This document shows, one piece after another, positions 44,092 through 53,996 of a DNA stretch of 64,000 nt. The notes beneath the pieces are model-generated. The model did not search any database and was not told the origin of the DNA. It worked only from the letters and a program-made list of their open reading frames with translations. Position 1 is the stretch's first letter. Each line of letters opens with the position of its first letter. Source of the DNA: Anaerolineaceae bacterium (GTDB lineage Bacteria > Chloroflexota > Anaerolineae > Anaerolineales > Anaerolineaceae); the NCBI GenBank assembly GCA_030653365.1, contig JAURZL010000018.1, positions 434,001-498,000 on the forward strand. The letters are read 5' to 3'. A program made the position numbers and the translations under genes.

Positions 44092-45813
44092 ATGACTGAT
44101 TATTCTCAGGAAATTCTGGAACTTCTTGGCAACATTCATTTTTTTGATATGTTGGGTGAAGACCAATTGTTGCAAATCAGTGAGCGATTGGACACTATTT
44201 TTTTCAAACAGGATGAAATCATATTTGAAGAAGGCATGGATGCTGACGGTTTCTACATCGTTTTGAGTGGCCGGGTTTCACTGCAACAAGAAACGAACCA
44301 TGATCCACATGAAATTTCAATCTGTCAACGCGGGGATTATTTTGGAGAAGAAGGTCTTGCATTCGATGGCTCTCGGGATATAAATGCAAAAGCGCTTACT
44401 AATGTAATTGCAATTCATGTTGATGCGGAGCAGCTTGATGAATTGATGGAAGAATTTCCAGAGATAATCGAACCAATCCAATTATCAGTCAAGAGTTACA
44501 AATTATTCTTAAACCATCCATTTGATTGGCGAGGTCCGCGTGAGGCTGTCCATTTTGTGGCAAGAAAACACAATTTCATATTGTGGATAAACATCATTCC
44601 TCCATTACTTTTAGGAATCTCATCAATATTATTAGTTTCATATTTTTATTTCATTGTTTCAGATCGAAACAACTGGCTGGGAATCGCTTTCGGTTTCACC
44701 GTCCTATTCTTCTTAGGATGGTTTATATGGAAATTGATCGACTGGTCAAATGATTTCTCAATTATCACCAACCGTCGTGTGGTCTCTTTGGAGAAAGTAG
44801 CATTATTTTATGAGAGCCGCCAGGAAGCGCCATTGGATGCTATCCTAACTGTTGAAACGAAAACCAGTCAAATTGGACGATGGATTGGATATGGAGATGT
44901 TGTAATTCGAACATACACAGGTTTGGTGAATTTCAGGAAACTGGCGAAGCCAGAATTGATTGTCCGAATTATTAATGATGAAAGAGGCAGAGCATCCTTT
45001 CAATCTACTAACCTTCAACGAATCTCGAAAGAAGATCTTCTTCGCAGTCGAATTGGTTTTGATCAAAGGGTAGTAAACGAATTTGACGAAGGAATCGATG
45101 AAATTTCTGATGATGTTGAAGAAGTACCGCACCATGTACAATCCAGTGGATTGATGGAATTTCTATCTTCATTTTTTGGTTTAAGAATGGAAAAGAATGG
45201 TGTTATCACGTATCGAACCCACTGGTTTATTCTGTTAAAAAAAGTACTCTGGCCTAGCTTATCATTTTTATTACTTTTCTTCATTATGCTTTATTCAATT
45301 TTTGAATTTTATCCTTCGATTAATTTCGACATTATTTTGTTGATTGAATTTGTTGCCGGTTTAATCTTATTTTTATGGTGGTTTTATCAATATTGGGATT
45401 GGCGAAACGATCGATATATTGTTACTGATGACCAACTGATTGATTTATATAAAAAACCATTAGGCCAGGAACAGAAACGGTCAGCTCCGATAAAAAATAT
45501 TCAAACAGTTGAATTTGAGCGTTTGGGATTAATCAGTTTAATTTTAAATTTTGGAACCGTATTTATTCGGGTAGGTGACACCACCTTCACATTTGACTAT
45601 GTGTACAACCCATCAGAAGCACAACAGGAAATTTTTGAACGATATCAAAAATTCAATTTAAAACAAAAAAAACGCGAACAAGAAACGTTGCGTGATGAAG
45701 TCGCTGAATGGATTGAAATTTATCATGAGGTTGTACAAAAAAAGGTTAAACCGGACGAGTCAACCTCAGAAGAAGGTGATTCAGGGTACAATATAGGGGA
45801 AGAAAATTATTAA
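44092..45813 (+). CDS. Membrane protein with N-terminal cyclic-nucleotide-binding and two bacterial PH-like domains
   Basis: 573 aa. Residues about 12-130 form a cNMP-binding fold (FFKQDEIIFEEGMDADGFYIV, RGDYFGEEGLAFDGSRD). Two membrane pairs lie near 162-215 and 386-432. After each pair comes a PH-like segment: FSIITNRRVVSLEKVALFYE and YIVTDDQLIDLYKKPLGQ, typical of bPH2/YdbS-like domains. A charged, coiled C-terminus ends the protein. This suggests a membrane receptor or scaffold gated by a cyclic nucleotide; no cyclase or target gene is nearby. It is followed by def, 34 bases on. Confidence 0.82.
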   Translation: MTDYSQEILELLGNIHFFDMLGEDQLLQISERLDTIFFKQDEIIFEEGMDADGFYIVLSGRVSLQQETNHDPHEISICQRGDYFGEEGLAFDGSRDINAKALTNVIAIHVDAEQLDELMEEFPEIIEPIQLSVKSYKLFLNHPFDWRGPREAVHFVARKHNFILWINIIPPLLLGISSILLVSYFYFIVSDRNNWLGIAFGFTVLFFLGWFIWKLIDWSNDFSIITNRRVVSLEKVALFYESRQEAPLDAILTVETKTSQIGRWIGYGDVVIRTYTGLVNFRKLAKPELIVRIINDERGRASFQSTNLQRISKEDLLRSRIGFDQRVVNEFDEGIDEISDDVEEVPHHVQSSGLMEFLSSFFGLRMEKNGVITYRTHWFILLKKVLWPSLSFLLLFFIMLYSIFEFYPSINFDIILLIEFVAGLILFLWWFYQYWDWRNDRYIVTDDQLIDLYKKPLGQEQKRSAPIKNIQTVEFERLGLISLILNFGTVFIRVGDTTFTFDYVYNPSEAQQEIFERYQKFNLKQKKREQETLRDEVAEWIEIYHEVVQKKVKPDESTSEEGDSGYNIGEENY

Positions 45814-45847
45814 ATTAACGGGCCATTCCGTTTTGATATAGGTGAAT

Positions 45848-46351
45848 ATGGCAATAAGAGAAATTGTAACGATCCCTGAAGATGTGCTTAGAAGAAAAGC
45901 TCACAAAGTAACAAACTTTGATAAAGATTTGGTTACTTTAATTGATGATATGCTTGAAACCATGCGCCAAGCGCCTGGTGTTGGCCTGGCTGCTCCTCAG
46001 GTAGCGATCTCACAACGTGTGATTGTGGTTGAATATGCTGAAGAGAAAGAAGATAGACCTAAATCTTTTGCAGTAATTAATCCTGAAATTATTAAGACAT
46101 CCGCTGAGACCGAACTCGGAGTAGAAGGCTGCCTGTCGATCCCCAACATGGTCGGCGAAGTTGAGAGATTTACATCGGTTGTTATAAAAGGGTTTAATAA
46201 AATGGGCAAACCAGTAAAGATCAAAACAACCGGATGGCTGGCTCGAATCTTTCAGCATGAAGTCGATCATCTTGATGGAATCCTCTTCACTGATCGAGCT
46301 ACCAGAATTTGGCAACCACCACAGGAGGAAATGGCAGAACTACCCGAATAG
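45848..46351 (+). CDS. def: Peptide deformylase
   Basis: 167 aa from the ATG at 45848 (RBS ATAGGTGA; the GTG at 45842 lies in that RBS). The three metal-site motifs are intact: GVGLAAPQ, EGCLSIPNM and QHEVDHLDGILF. It removes the N-formyl group from nascent proteins. recF starts 21 bases downstream, an unusual neighbour. Confidence 0.97.
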   Translation: MAIREIVTIPEDVLRRKAHKVTNFDKDLVTLIDDMLETMRQAPGVGLAAPQVAISQRVIVVEYAEEKEDRPKSFAVINPEIIKTSAETELGVEGCLSIPNMVGEVERFTSVVIKGFNKMGKPVKIKTTGWLARIFQHEVDHLDGILFTDRATRIWQPPQEEMAELPE

Positions 46352-46372
46352 GGTTTCGCCTTTGTTGCCTTC

Positions 46373-47554
46373 ATGTTTCTCACCCATTTATCCTTAACAA
46401 ACTTTCGATTATTTAGCCGCCTGGACATGGATATGCCCCGGCGGATTCTTTTATTGGCAGGCGATAATGCACAGGGAAAAACCAGTCTCTTAGAGGCAAT
46501 TTATTTTTTCTCAACTTTCACCTCGATTCAATCCAATACCGACCGACAGGTAATAAATTTTTTAGCACTCAAGGATACCATTCCTGTTTGTAGGATGGTG
46601 GCTGATTTTACCCGTGGCGAACACCAACATCAAATTGAAATCCGCTTGATCCTGGAACAAAATGGTGCGCAAAATGGGAAGCGGTTTCGAAAAGAAATTC
46701 TTGTAGATGGGGTAAAACGATCATCCCATCAAGCTGTAGGATTATTTAATGCTGTAATTTTCTTGCCATTTATGACCCGCATCATTGAAGGTGGTCCAGA
46801 AGAAAGAAGAAGGTATTTGAATCTGGCTTTAGCACAGATTGTTCCAGGTTATGCAACTGCATTAAGTGAATATATGCAATCACTGACACAACGTAATGCT
46901 CTTTTAAAACAAATATCTGAACGAAATACTGATTTATCGCAATTGAATTTTTGGGATGATTTATTAGCAGAAAAAGGTTCTTTCATACTCCTAGCCCGCA
47001 AGAAAGCAATCACCGAAATAGAAATCATCGCGAACCAGATTCACCGATCACTAACAAATGATCAGGAAATATTACAATTTTCCTATCAACCTGCTATTTC
47101 AGACTTTACTAATCCAAACAATCAATTGGAAATTCCTGAAAATCAAATTCAATTAAAAGAAATTTTCCTGAATTTATTGAGGCAAAAACAACGCGAAGAA
47201 ATTATGCGCGGTGTAACCACCATTGGACCCCACAGAGATGAGTTGCGATTCCTGGTAAATGATATTGACACAAGCAATTATGGCTCTCGCGGTCAAATCA
47301 GGACAACCATGTTATCGTTGAAGCTGGGCGAATTGGAATGGATGAAACAAAGAACTGGTGAAAAGCCCGTGTTATTAATGGATGAAACCCTGGCAGAACT
47401 GGACAACAAGCGCCGTAATCGACTGCTTAGCGCGATATTGGAAGGGGATCAAACAATACTCACAACAACCGACCTGAAATTATTTGAAAATGGTTTCACC
47501 AAGAAAGCAAACATCTGGCATATCGAACAAGGAGTAATTACTTCGCAAACATAA
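46373..47554 (+). CDS. recF: DNA replication and repair protein RecF
   Basis: 393 aa SMC-like ATPase. Walker A LLAGDNAQGKTSLLEAIYF, ABC-type signature TRGQIRTTMLSLKLGE-like region around GSRGQIRTTMLSLKLGE, and Walker B PVLLMDETLAELDNKRRN. RecF loads RecA at gaps through RecOR. Start ATG 46373 has no clear RBS; it may be coupled to def. dnaA and dnaN are not adjacent here, so this gene lies outside the classical dnaA-dnaN-recF-gyrB block. Its stop is 2 bases from the convergent rsmG stop. Confidence 0.95.
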   Translation: MFLTHLSLTNFRLFSRLDMDMPRRILLLAGDNAQGKTSLLEAIYFFSTFTSIQSNTDRQVINFLALKDTIPVCRMVADFTRGEHQHQIEIRLILEQNGAQNGKRFRKEILVDGVKRSSHQAVGLFNAVIFLPFMTRIIEGGPEERRRYLNLALAQIVPGYATALSEYMQSLTQRNALLKQISERNTDLSQLNFWDDLLAEKGSFILLARKKAITEIEIIANQIHRSLTNDQEILQFSYQPAISDFTNPNNQLEIPENQIQLKEIFLNLLRQKQREEIMRGVTTIGPHRDELRFLVNDIDTSNYGSRGQIRTTMLSLKLGELEWMKQRTGEKPVLLMDETLAELDNKRRNRLLSAILEGDQTILTTTDLKLFENGFTKKANIWHIEQGVITSQT

Positions 47555-47556
47555 TA

Positions 47557-48267
47557 TCACAATGGGTGTTTGGCAGGAATTCCAACACGCCTGGGATATG
47601 TATTAGGCGTTCTGGCTATTTTTTTGATAATAACCAGGTAACGTTCTTCTGCTACCCCTGGAATGGTCACTGGCAATAATTGACGCAGAGATCCGCCCAG
47701 GATATGAATTGCTCTATTGGCTTTTTGCGCTTCTGCCGGACCACTTTCTCCTTTTTGTGCAATTGCGCCTCCACCTAACTTTATCAACGGCACCAGAAAT
47801 TCAGATAGAACCGTGAGATTTGCCACTGCTCTGGCAACAGCCCAATCAAATTTTTCACGATATTTTGGATCCTGACCAATCACTTCAACACGGTCCTGAA
47901 TGATATTGACATTCTGTAAGTTTAAAAGATCAGCTATATGCTGGCAAAATTTTGATTTTTTCCCAACCGATTCTACAAGTGTCAACTGTAAATTGGGATA
48001 AAGAATTTTCAAAGGAATTCCAGGGAAACCAGCACCTGTTCCAACATCAATGAGGCTTTTCGGTCGTGTTTCCCCCCAGGCCATTACACAGGTTAATGAA
48101 TCCAGGAAATGTTTATACCTTATTTGGTCTATTTCACGAATTGCTGTCAGGTTGAACTTTTCATTCCAGCGAACCAATTCCAGTTCATATATTTGGAATG
48201 CATTTATTTGAGAATCATTGAGCCTAATGCTTAATAATTGCTGAGTATCCCGAACGAATTGATCCAT
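47557..48267 (-). CDS. rsmG: 16S rRNA (guanine-N7)-methyltransferase RsmG
   Basis: 236 aa. SAM-binding motif SLIDVGTGAGFPGIPLKILY, then LVESVGKKSKFCQHIADLL, and FDWAVARAVANLTVLSEF, the RsmG signatures for methylating G527 of 16S rRNA. The N-terminus (LELVRWNEKFNLTAIREIDQ) is typical of the family. The gene is separated from the upstream PHP gene by 8 bases, so they share a transcript. Confidence 0.97.
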   Translation of the reverse strand: MDQFVRDTQQLLSIRLNDSQINAFQIYELELVRWNEKFNLTAIREIDQIRYKHFLDSLTCVMAWGETRPKSLIDVGTGAGFPGIPLKILYPNLQLTLVESVGKKSKFCQHIADLLNLQNVNIIQDRVEVIGQDPKYREKFDWAVARAVANLTVLSEFLVPLIKLGGGAIAQKGESGPAEAQKANRAIHILGGSLRQLLPVTIPGVAEERYLVIIKKIARTPNTYPRRVGIPAKHPL

Positions 48268-48275
48268 TGAGATTA

Positions 48276-48947
48276 TTATATCGAAAATCTCTCATTCCCA
48301 AATAATATTCGGGAAATTTTTGCATAAGTCGAACCTAATCGAACCCAAGGGGAAGTATATTTTTCCAGATACTCAGAATTCAAGATTGATAATTTCATCG
48401 ATTGAGCATCTGTGAAAGGATCAACTAATTGGGTGGCGCGACCAACTTCCAATAGTAAATGTGCATCTGATCCCACGGTACCACTCAGATTATTTATTAA
48501 AGCATATCTCTTTGCATCATCATTAATTGATTTCTCAAAACTTCGTGCATTAAATATTTCAATCGCATCGACCAGAGGTGTGATTTCTTTCAGATCTTCT
48601 AATTGCCAACCGTGCCGGAAGTGATCAAATGGATGGGATACACTGATAAAAGCATTCTGATCCCGCAATCTTTTGATTGATTCATAGGGAGTCATCCCAC
48701 GGGGAATTTCTTCCTGAACAAAAAAAGCCAAAAGTTCACCTTTAGTGGTTAAAATTTCCTCTCCAACAATAATCAATTCAGGGTCCAGGGTTTTCGCGTA
48801 TAAAGCTCCCTTTATTGTATTGTGATCTGTAATTGCCAATCGATCTAATCCACGTTTTCTCGCTGTTTTGATCAAATCTTTAACTTTTACCAGGCTATCG
48901 TTTGAAGCTGCTGTATGACAATGCAGTTCAATTTTCCACTTTTGCAT
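48276..48947 (-). CDS. PHP-domain metal-dependent phosphoesterase
   Basis: 223 aa. PHP motifs: IELHCHTAASNDSLVKVKDL (H-x-H), LAITDHNTIKGALYA (DH), ISVSHPFDHFRHGW and GSDAHLLLEVGRA. It is a stand-alone PHP protein, as in YciV/TrpH-like phosphoesterases or histidinol phosphatase relatives; substrate not assigned. Its ATG lies within the last 20 bases of the flippase-like gene, so they are coupled. Confidence 0.9.
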   Translation of the reverse strand: MQKWKIELHCHTAASNDSLVKVKDLIKTARKRGLDRLAITDHNTIKGALYAKTLDPELIIVGEEILTTKGELLAFFVQEEIPRGMTPYESIKRLRDQNAFISVSHPFDHFRHGWQLEDLKEITPLVDAIEIFNARSFEKSINDDAKRYALINNLSGTVGSDAHLLLEVGRATQLVDPFTDAQSMKLSILNSEYLEKYTSPWVRLGSTYAKISRILFGNERFSI

Positions 48948-49923
48948 ATTGGTACTCCTTGAAACCCAGGATTTCCATCGAAAATAGCCAGGTAAGTAAC
49001 CCTAAGGATATCCCAAACCAGAGCGTTGCCAGTCGGATGATAAGAGTCGCAAATGTGGCATTGGTGGAAGTCATGCCAACCAGAATCGTAAGCATTCCAG
49101 CAATGGATGCTTCTGCTGCACCAAGCCCACCAGGTAAAGTGGAAACGGCTGCGATAACCGTAGAAAAAGCAAGAATAAATACAGCATTGGCAAATGTTTC
49201 CTGATTAGCAGGCAATCCAAGCACTGTTAATAAGTAATAAAAACCAATCCCTTCAGCCAACCATGAAACCATTCCCAAACTAACTGCCAGAATTGTTGCA
49301 CCAGGTCTGAAAACAATAAAACTTCCTTCATAAAATTCAATCAGAATTGGGGAGAATTTCTTAATAACAGGTATTTTTTTTGATATATTCAAAAACCAAT
49401 ATGCAAGGGGTTTTATTTGGGAAATAATTATCAAACTTACCAATAAAACCAATACCAATATAAATGCTGGTGCGTATTGAGGATATGCGAAAACGCCAAA
49501 AGTTGAAAGAAATAAAACTGCCAGACCATCGCTGATACGTTCAGCTAAAATAACTGAAACACCCCGGGAAACAGGAACACCTGTCATTTCTTTCAACCAT
49601 ACCGCTTTTAGTACTTCACCAGCTTTGCCAGGTGTCATTGCAAGCGGAAATCCAGCGACAAATAATCTCAGGCTTTGAAGTTTTGGAAATTTCTTTACGC
49701 CAATCTGCCCCAGGTAAAAATGCCACTTAACGAATCGAAGAATATAATTTATCAGAGTAAATCCCATCATGATGGGTAGAACTTGCCATGGAAATGATTG
49801 TGCAAGCGTTAAAATCTGGCGAATATCCCCTACAAATGTCAGGGCAATTAATACCAAAAAACCAACCAGCAACCATGGCAGCATTTTCTTGAGGATTGTT
49901 CTTGTGGAAATTGACTTTTCCAT
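48928..49923 (-). CDS. Flippase-like membrane protein (UPF0104/LPG-synthase TM domain)
   Basis: 331 aa, about eight membrane segments. Motifs of the lysylphosphatidylglycerol-synthase transmembrane family: YILRFVKWHFYLGQIGV, PLAMTPGKAGEVLKAVWLKE, VILAERISDGLAVLFL and ALSxLPGGLGAAEAS-type TLPGGLGAAEASIAGML. Without the C-terminal catalytic domain of MprF, it probably flips or exports a lipid-linked substrate. RBS not strong. It heads a minus-strand operon with PHP and rsmG. Confidence 0.9.
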   Translation of the reverse strand: MEKSISTRTILKKMLPWLLVGFLVLIALTFVGDIRQILTLAQSFPWQVLPIMMGFTLINYILRFVKWHFYLGQIGVKKFPKLQSLRLFVAGFPLAMTPGKAGEVLKAVWLKEMTGVPVSRGVSVILAERISDGLAVLFLSTFGVFAYPQYAPAFILVLVLLVSLIIISQIKPLAYWFLNISKKIPVIKKFSPILIEFYEGSFIVFRPGATILAVSLGMVSWLAEGIGFYYLLTVLGLPANQETFANAVFILAFSTVIAAVSTLPGGLGAAEASIAGMLTILVGMTSTNATFATLIIRLATLWFGISLGLLTWLFSMEILGFKEYQYAKVEN

Positions 49924-50029
49924 TGGGCAAATTATACTTTGAATTCAATCCAATGCTTTGACATTCAAAGTCTGGTTCTCAATTTGGCGTTGAAAGGGTT
50001 AAAGCAAAAGATACTTTTCAGCGTTTATC

Positions 50030-51211
50030 TTATCTTCGAATTTCCTCTAGGAAACTTTTTCCTATTTGAGGAGGCTCAAGATCGAATATTTCTGCAATGG
50101 TAGCCCCAACATCTGCATAAGATCCCCTCACACCTAGATCAACATTCTCTTTGACTGATTTTCCAAAGACTAACAACGGGCTGTACTCACGAGAATGATC
50201 TGTACTTTCAGTCGTCGGGTCAACACCATGGTCAGAGACGATCATGACAATATCATCTTCATTCAAATTCTTTTGGATTTGTGGAATAAAACCATCAAAT
50301 TCTTCCAACGCATTCGCATATCCTCGTGCATCATTCCTATGACCGTAAATCTGATCAAACTCAATTAAATTCGCAAAAAGTAGACCGTGAAAATCTTTCT
50401 GCATAAATTCAATCGTTGATTTCAAAGAATCATGATTGTTGGTTGTGTGATTGGTAACGCTGATGCCACGATTTCCAAATAAATCATCAATTTTTCCGGT
50501 GGCATACACATCAAATCCTGCAGACAACAATTTATCCATCATGGTATCAGTTTCAGGATAACGTGGATAATCATGCCGACGACTGGTTCGTTGAAATTCA
50601 CCAACCTTTTTTCCCGTAAAAGGCCTGGCGATAACCCTTCCAACACCATATTCACCCACCAATATCTCACGGGAGATTCTGCATAGCTCATAAAGGCGTT
50701 CAATCGGAATGATATCTTCGTGTGCAGCAATTTGAAATACAGAATCAGCAGACGTGTAAACAATTGGTTTACCGGTTCTAATATGCTCTTCACCATATTC
50801 TTGGATGATTTCCGTACCGGATGCTGCAACATTCGCCAGCACTTCCAGTCCCGTCATTGAGGTAAATTTATTTATAAGGGCTGGAGGAAAACCATCAGGA
50901 AAAACTGGAAAAGGTTTTTGTAAATATATACCCATCAACTCCCAATGACCTGTGATTGAATCCTTCCCGGCGGACTTTGGTGTTAATTTTCCAAAAGCTC
51001 CACTTGCTGGGTTTACGGATTTTACACCTTCCATCGGCGTTATTCGACCAAATCCGATCGATTCCAAATTTGGTAAATTTAATCCTCCTACTGCACTGGC
51101 TGTATTTGATAATGAGTTGCTGCCGATATCACCGTAGATGTCAGCATCGGGAGCAGCGCCAGCTCCTACGCCATCCAGAACAAAGATGATTACTCTTTGA
51201 ATTTTTTGCAT
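50030..51211 (-). CDS. deoB: Phosphopentomutase
   Basis: 393 aa alkaline-phosphatase-superfamily mutase interconverting ribose/deoxyribose 1- and 5-phosphates. N-terminal metal site VIIFVLDGVGAGAAPDADIY, KDSITGHWELMG, and the second metal site IVSDHGVDPTTESTDHSREY. Length and the cap domain match DeoB. Upstream of it lies the divergent ABC operon. It fits nucleoside salvage along with the deoxynucleoside kinase at 15 kb. Confidence 0.97.
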   Translation of the reverse strand: MQKIQRVIIFVLDGVGAGAAPDADIYGDIGSNSLSNTASAVGGLNLPNLESIGFGRITPMEGVKSVNPASGAFGKLTPKSAGKDSITGHWELMGIYLQKPFPVFPDGFPPALINKFTSMTGLEVLANVAASGTEIIQEYGEEHIRTGKPIVYTSADSVFQIAAHEDIIPIERLYELCRISREILVGEYGVGRVIARPFTGKKVGEFQRTSRRHDYPRYPETDTMMDKLLSAGFDVYATGKIDDLFGNRGISVTNHTTNNHDSLKSTIEFMQKDFHGLLFANLIEFDQIYGHRNDARGYANALEEFDGFIPQIQKNLNEDDIVMIVSDHGVDPTTESTDHSREYSPLLVFGKSVKENVDLGVRGSYADVGATIAEIFDLEPPQIGKSFLEEIRR

Positions 51212-51304
51212 AAAAACTCCATTTCACTTATTTTTAAATTTTATCACTGCTTCTATGGAAATTTTGAAAAATAATTCACATTTATAAAAAATAACCCGAA
51301 GAAT

Positions 51305-51335
51305 TTGAATAGTCCTTTTGAATCAATGCTATAAT
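51305..51335 (+). promoter_or_regulatory. Predicted promoter of the amino-acid ABC operon
   Basis: TTGAAT (51305-51310) and a perfect TATAAT (51330-51335) are separated by 19 bp, about 60 bp before the substrate-binding protein start. The gap 51212-51397 holds no gene. Confidence 0.45.
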
Positions 51336-51397
51336 CTAAGCGAGCAAGATCCTATTCAAAAATTCCTAAGAAGTTTAATAACATTTGGAGGAGAACC

Positions 51398-52273
51398 ATG
51401 AAGAAAACTATTTTTATTTTAATGTCAATTTTGATTGTCACAAGCATGGTATTAAGTGCTTGTGCAAAAACTGAAACTGCTGATCCAGCCGTAGATGAGC
51501 AGGGCTATCCAATGGACCAAGCACCAGCCGAACAAACAGATCAGGGTTATCCGGTTGGCGAACAACCTCAAGCAGGTGCAGCGGATGAAGGATATCCAGC
51601 CCCAGAAGTTGTCCGCATCGCAACTGATGCAACGTTCCCACCATTCGAAATGGTTGATGAAGCAACCAAAGAATTGATTGGATTTGATATCGAGTTAATG
51701 GAAGCGGTAGCAATGCAAGCTGGAATTCAATATGAATTTGTTAACCTGCCATTTGATCCAATGTTGGCTGGTTTATCAGAATGCCAATATGATATGGCAA
51801 TTGCAGCAATAACAATAACAGATGAGCGCAAAGCACAATTCTTATTCAGTGATCCCTATGTAGATGCCGGACAGATTATCACTGTCAAAGCTGGAAATAC
51901 CAGCATTCAAGGAAAAGCGGATTTAAATGGTATGATCATCGGCGCTCAATTAGGAACCACTGGGGAAATTGAAGCCCAGGCAATCGAAGGTGTTGAGTAC
52001 AAACCTTACGATACGTATGATCTGGCATTTTTGGATTTGATCAACGGTCAGATTGATGCTGTTATTGCAGACAACCCGACCGCCTTGGGTTTCATTGAGA
52101 AAAATCCCGACAAATTGATGACCGTCGGTGAAGTTTTTACCAGTGAATTTTATGGTATTGCTATTTGCAAAACACGTCAGGATTTGTTAGACAAAATCAA
52201 TCCTGCACTAAAAGCAGTTATTGATTCCGGATTTGTAGCCGATCTGGCAGCAAAATATCTCGCTGGAGAATAA
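51398..52273 (+). CDS. Amino-acid ABC transporter substrate-binding lipoprotein with GYP repeats
   Basis: 291 aa, strong RBS TTGGAGGAG. Type II signal peptide with lipobox LSAC, then an unusual linker (about 25-69) containing three GYP units (GYPMDQ, GYPVGE, GYPAPE) spaced 14-15 residues. The rest is an SBP family 3 domain: VRIATDATFPPFEMVD, IGFDIELMEAVAMQAGIQYE, DMAIAAITITDERKAQFLFSD. It binds polar or basic amino acids outside the membrane for the permease and ATPase that follow. Confidence 0.93.
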   Translation: MKKTIFILMSILIVTSMVLSACAKTETADPAVDEQGYPMDQAPAEQTDQGYPVGEQPQAGAADEGYPAPEVVRIATDATFPPFEMVDEATKELIGFDIELMEAVAMQAGIQYEFVNLPFDPMLAGLSECQYDMAIAAITITDERKAQFLFSDPYVDAGQIITVKAGNTSIQGKADLNGMIIGAQLGTTGEIEAQAIEGVEYKPYDTYDLAFLDLINGQIDAVIADNPTALGFIEKNPDKLMTVGEVFTSEFYGIAICKTRQDLLDKINPALKAVIDSGFVADLAAKYLAGE

Positions 52274-52286
52274 TTCAAAATTTTTT

Positions 52287-52319
52287 AAAAAGCCTGGGAG
52301 AGTCTCCCAGGCTTTTTTT
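52287..52319 (+). terminator. Strong hairpin terminator between SBP and permease genes
   Basis: AAAAAGCCTGGGAGA and TCTCCCAGGCTTTTT form a near-perfect 14-15 bp stem followed by T. It lies inside the ABC operon, so it is likely an attenuator or partial terminator giving more binding protein than permease. Confidence 0.88.
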
Positions 52320-52332
52320 CTGGAGATAATTG

Positions 52333-53148
52333 ATGGTATCTTCAAATAAAATAGAAAAGAAACATACTGGGGAGAAGATCAAAAAAAGTTTCTACTTTGA
52401 TCGTTGGTGGTTGTTATTATTCGCAGTTATTATCATCATTTTTTTATTAATCACTTTTAAACCAGATCCTTTTCGAAGAATTCTATTATTTGTTTCAGAT
52501 GGAATTGGTGTAACAATCTACACTACCCTGGTTTCATTTGTTTTGGTGTTATTTTTTGGATTGGTTGCTGGTCTTGGAAGAATTTCTACAAATAAACTAT
52601 TAAATGGCGCTGCTACAGTGTATGTTGAATTAGTCAGAGGAATACCCTTACTGGTTCAATTAATGTTCTGGTATTTTGCTTTTCCTTCTGTAATTCAAAA
52701 CCTTGGTTCAATGCTCTCGATATCCAGCATTTCAAATTATCGAGCCAATCCGATCTTGATGGCAATTCTTGGTTTGACTTTTTGCTATGCAGCTTACATG
52801 AGTGAGGTGTACAGAGCAGGTATACAAAGTATTTCCAAAGGACAAATGGAAGCAGCTCGAAGCCTTGGAATGAATTATTTTCAAGCGATGAGATACATTA
52901 TCCTCCCCCAGGCAATTCGGGTTATTCTTCCTCCTGTCGGAAATGAATTTATAACCCTTCTAAAAGATTCTTCGCTGGTTAGTGTTGTAGCCGTAGCTGA
53001 CATCACCCGTCGAGGGCGTGAATTTATGGCAGCAAATTTTATACCAGTGCAAACCTGGGTAATGGTTGCCTTACTTTATCTGGTCTTGACTCTTTTCTCT
53101 GCCAGAATCGTTACCTGGATTGAACGAAAAACAAAATTGGAGCGCTAA
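52333..53148 (+). CDS. Amino-acid ABC transporter permease
   Basis: 271 aa from the ATG at 52333 (RBS TGGAGATAATTG). Multiple membrane segments and the permease EAA loop: [20 protein letters not shown], then [19 protein letters not shown], typical of His/Glu/polar amino-acid permeases. A single permease presumably forms a homodimer. The ATPase starts 2 bases after its stop. Confidence 0.95.
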   Translation: MVSSNKIEKKHTGEKIKKSFYFDRWWLLLFAVIIIIFLLITFKPDPFRRILLFVSDGIGVTIYTTLVSFVLVLFFGLVAGLGRISTNKLLNGAATVYVELVRGIPLLVQLMFWYFAFPSVIQNLGSMLSISSISNYRANPILMAILGLTFCYAAYMSEVYRAGIQSISKGQMEAARSLGMNYFQAMRYIILPQAIRVILPPVGNEFITLLKDSSLVSVVAVADITRRGREFMAANFIPVQTWVMVALLYLVLTLFSARIVTWIERKTKLER

Positions 53149-53150
53149 AG

Positions 53151-53882
53151 ATGGATGCAATCATTCACATCGATAAGGTTCATAAATATTTCGGACATGT
53201 CCATGCATTACAGGGTGTCAGCCTTGATATTTATAAAGGTGAAGTTGTGGTCGTCATTGGTCCCTCCGGTTCCGGAAAATCTACTTTATTACGCTGCATC
53301 AATCGCCTGGAGGAGTTTGATAGTGGAAATATTATTGTGGATGGAATTCCACTGGATACTGCTGAGAACATCAATGCTGTGCGTACAGAAGTCGGAATGG
53401 TCTTTCAACAGTTCAATCTGTTTCCACACCTGAGTGTTTTAGAAAACGTAACGCTGGCACAAACTGTGGTAAGAAAACGAAAAGGTGATGAAGCAAAAAA
53501 AATAGGCATGCAATTATTGGAAAAAGTCGGTATTCCGGAAAAAGCACATGCTTACCCATTACAGCTTTCTGGTGGGCAGCAACAACGAGTCGCAATTGCC
53601 CGTGCCCTGGCAATGAATCCCAAGATCATGTTGTTTGATGAACCGACCAGTGCTCTTGACCCTGAAATGATTCAAGAGGTACTTGATGTCATGTTGGCTT
53701 TAGCAAAAGAAGGAATGACAATGGTGGTTGTTTCGCATGAAATGGGTTTTGCCCGCGCTGCCGCAAATCGTGCAATCCTCATGGATGAAGGACAAATTAT
53801 TGAGGAAGCTCCTCCGAATGTGCTCTTTTCCAATCCGACAAATGAACGGACGAAACTATTCCTCAGTAAAGTTTTATTATAG
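53151..53882 (+). CDS. Amino-acid ABC transporter ATP-binding protein
   Basis: 243 aa. Walker [21 protein letters not shown], signature [20 protein letters not shown], Walker [18 protein letters not shown] and H-loop VVVSHEMGF, matching the GlnQ/HisP subgroup. It drives the permease encoded immediately upstream. The intergenic space before the next gene (114 bp) includes a TATAAT box at about 53955, so the surface protein probably has its own promoter. Confidence 0.97.
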   Translation: MDAIIHIDKVHKYFGHVHALQGVSLDIYKGEVVVVIGPSGSGKSTLLRCINRLEEFDSGNIIVDGIPLDTAENINAVRTEVGMVFQQFNLFPHLSVLENVTLAQTVVRKRKGDEAKKIGMQLLEKVGIPEKAHAYPLQLSGGQQQRVAIARALAMNPKIMLFDEPTSALDPEMIQEVLDVMLALAKEGMTMVVVSHEMGFARAAANRAILMDEGQIIEEAPPNVLFSNPTNERTKLFLSKVLL

Positions 53883-53996
53883 TTTAAGAAAAAGGACAAT
53901 TAAATAATTCCAGATATAAACGGTTAATCAATAACTGTATTCTTTATAATTGGATATTGTATAATCGTCTTATCAAGATTTTTCACTTGAGGTTGT

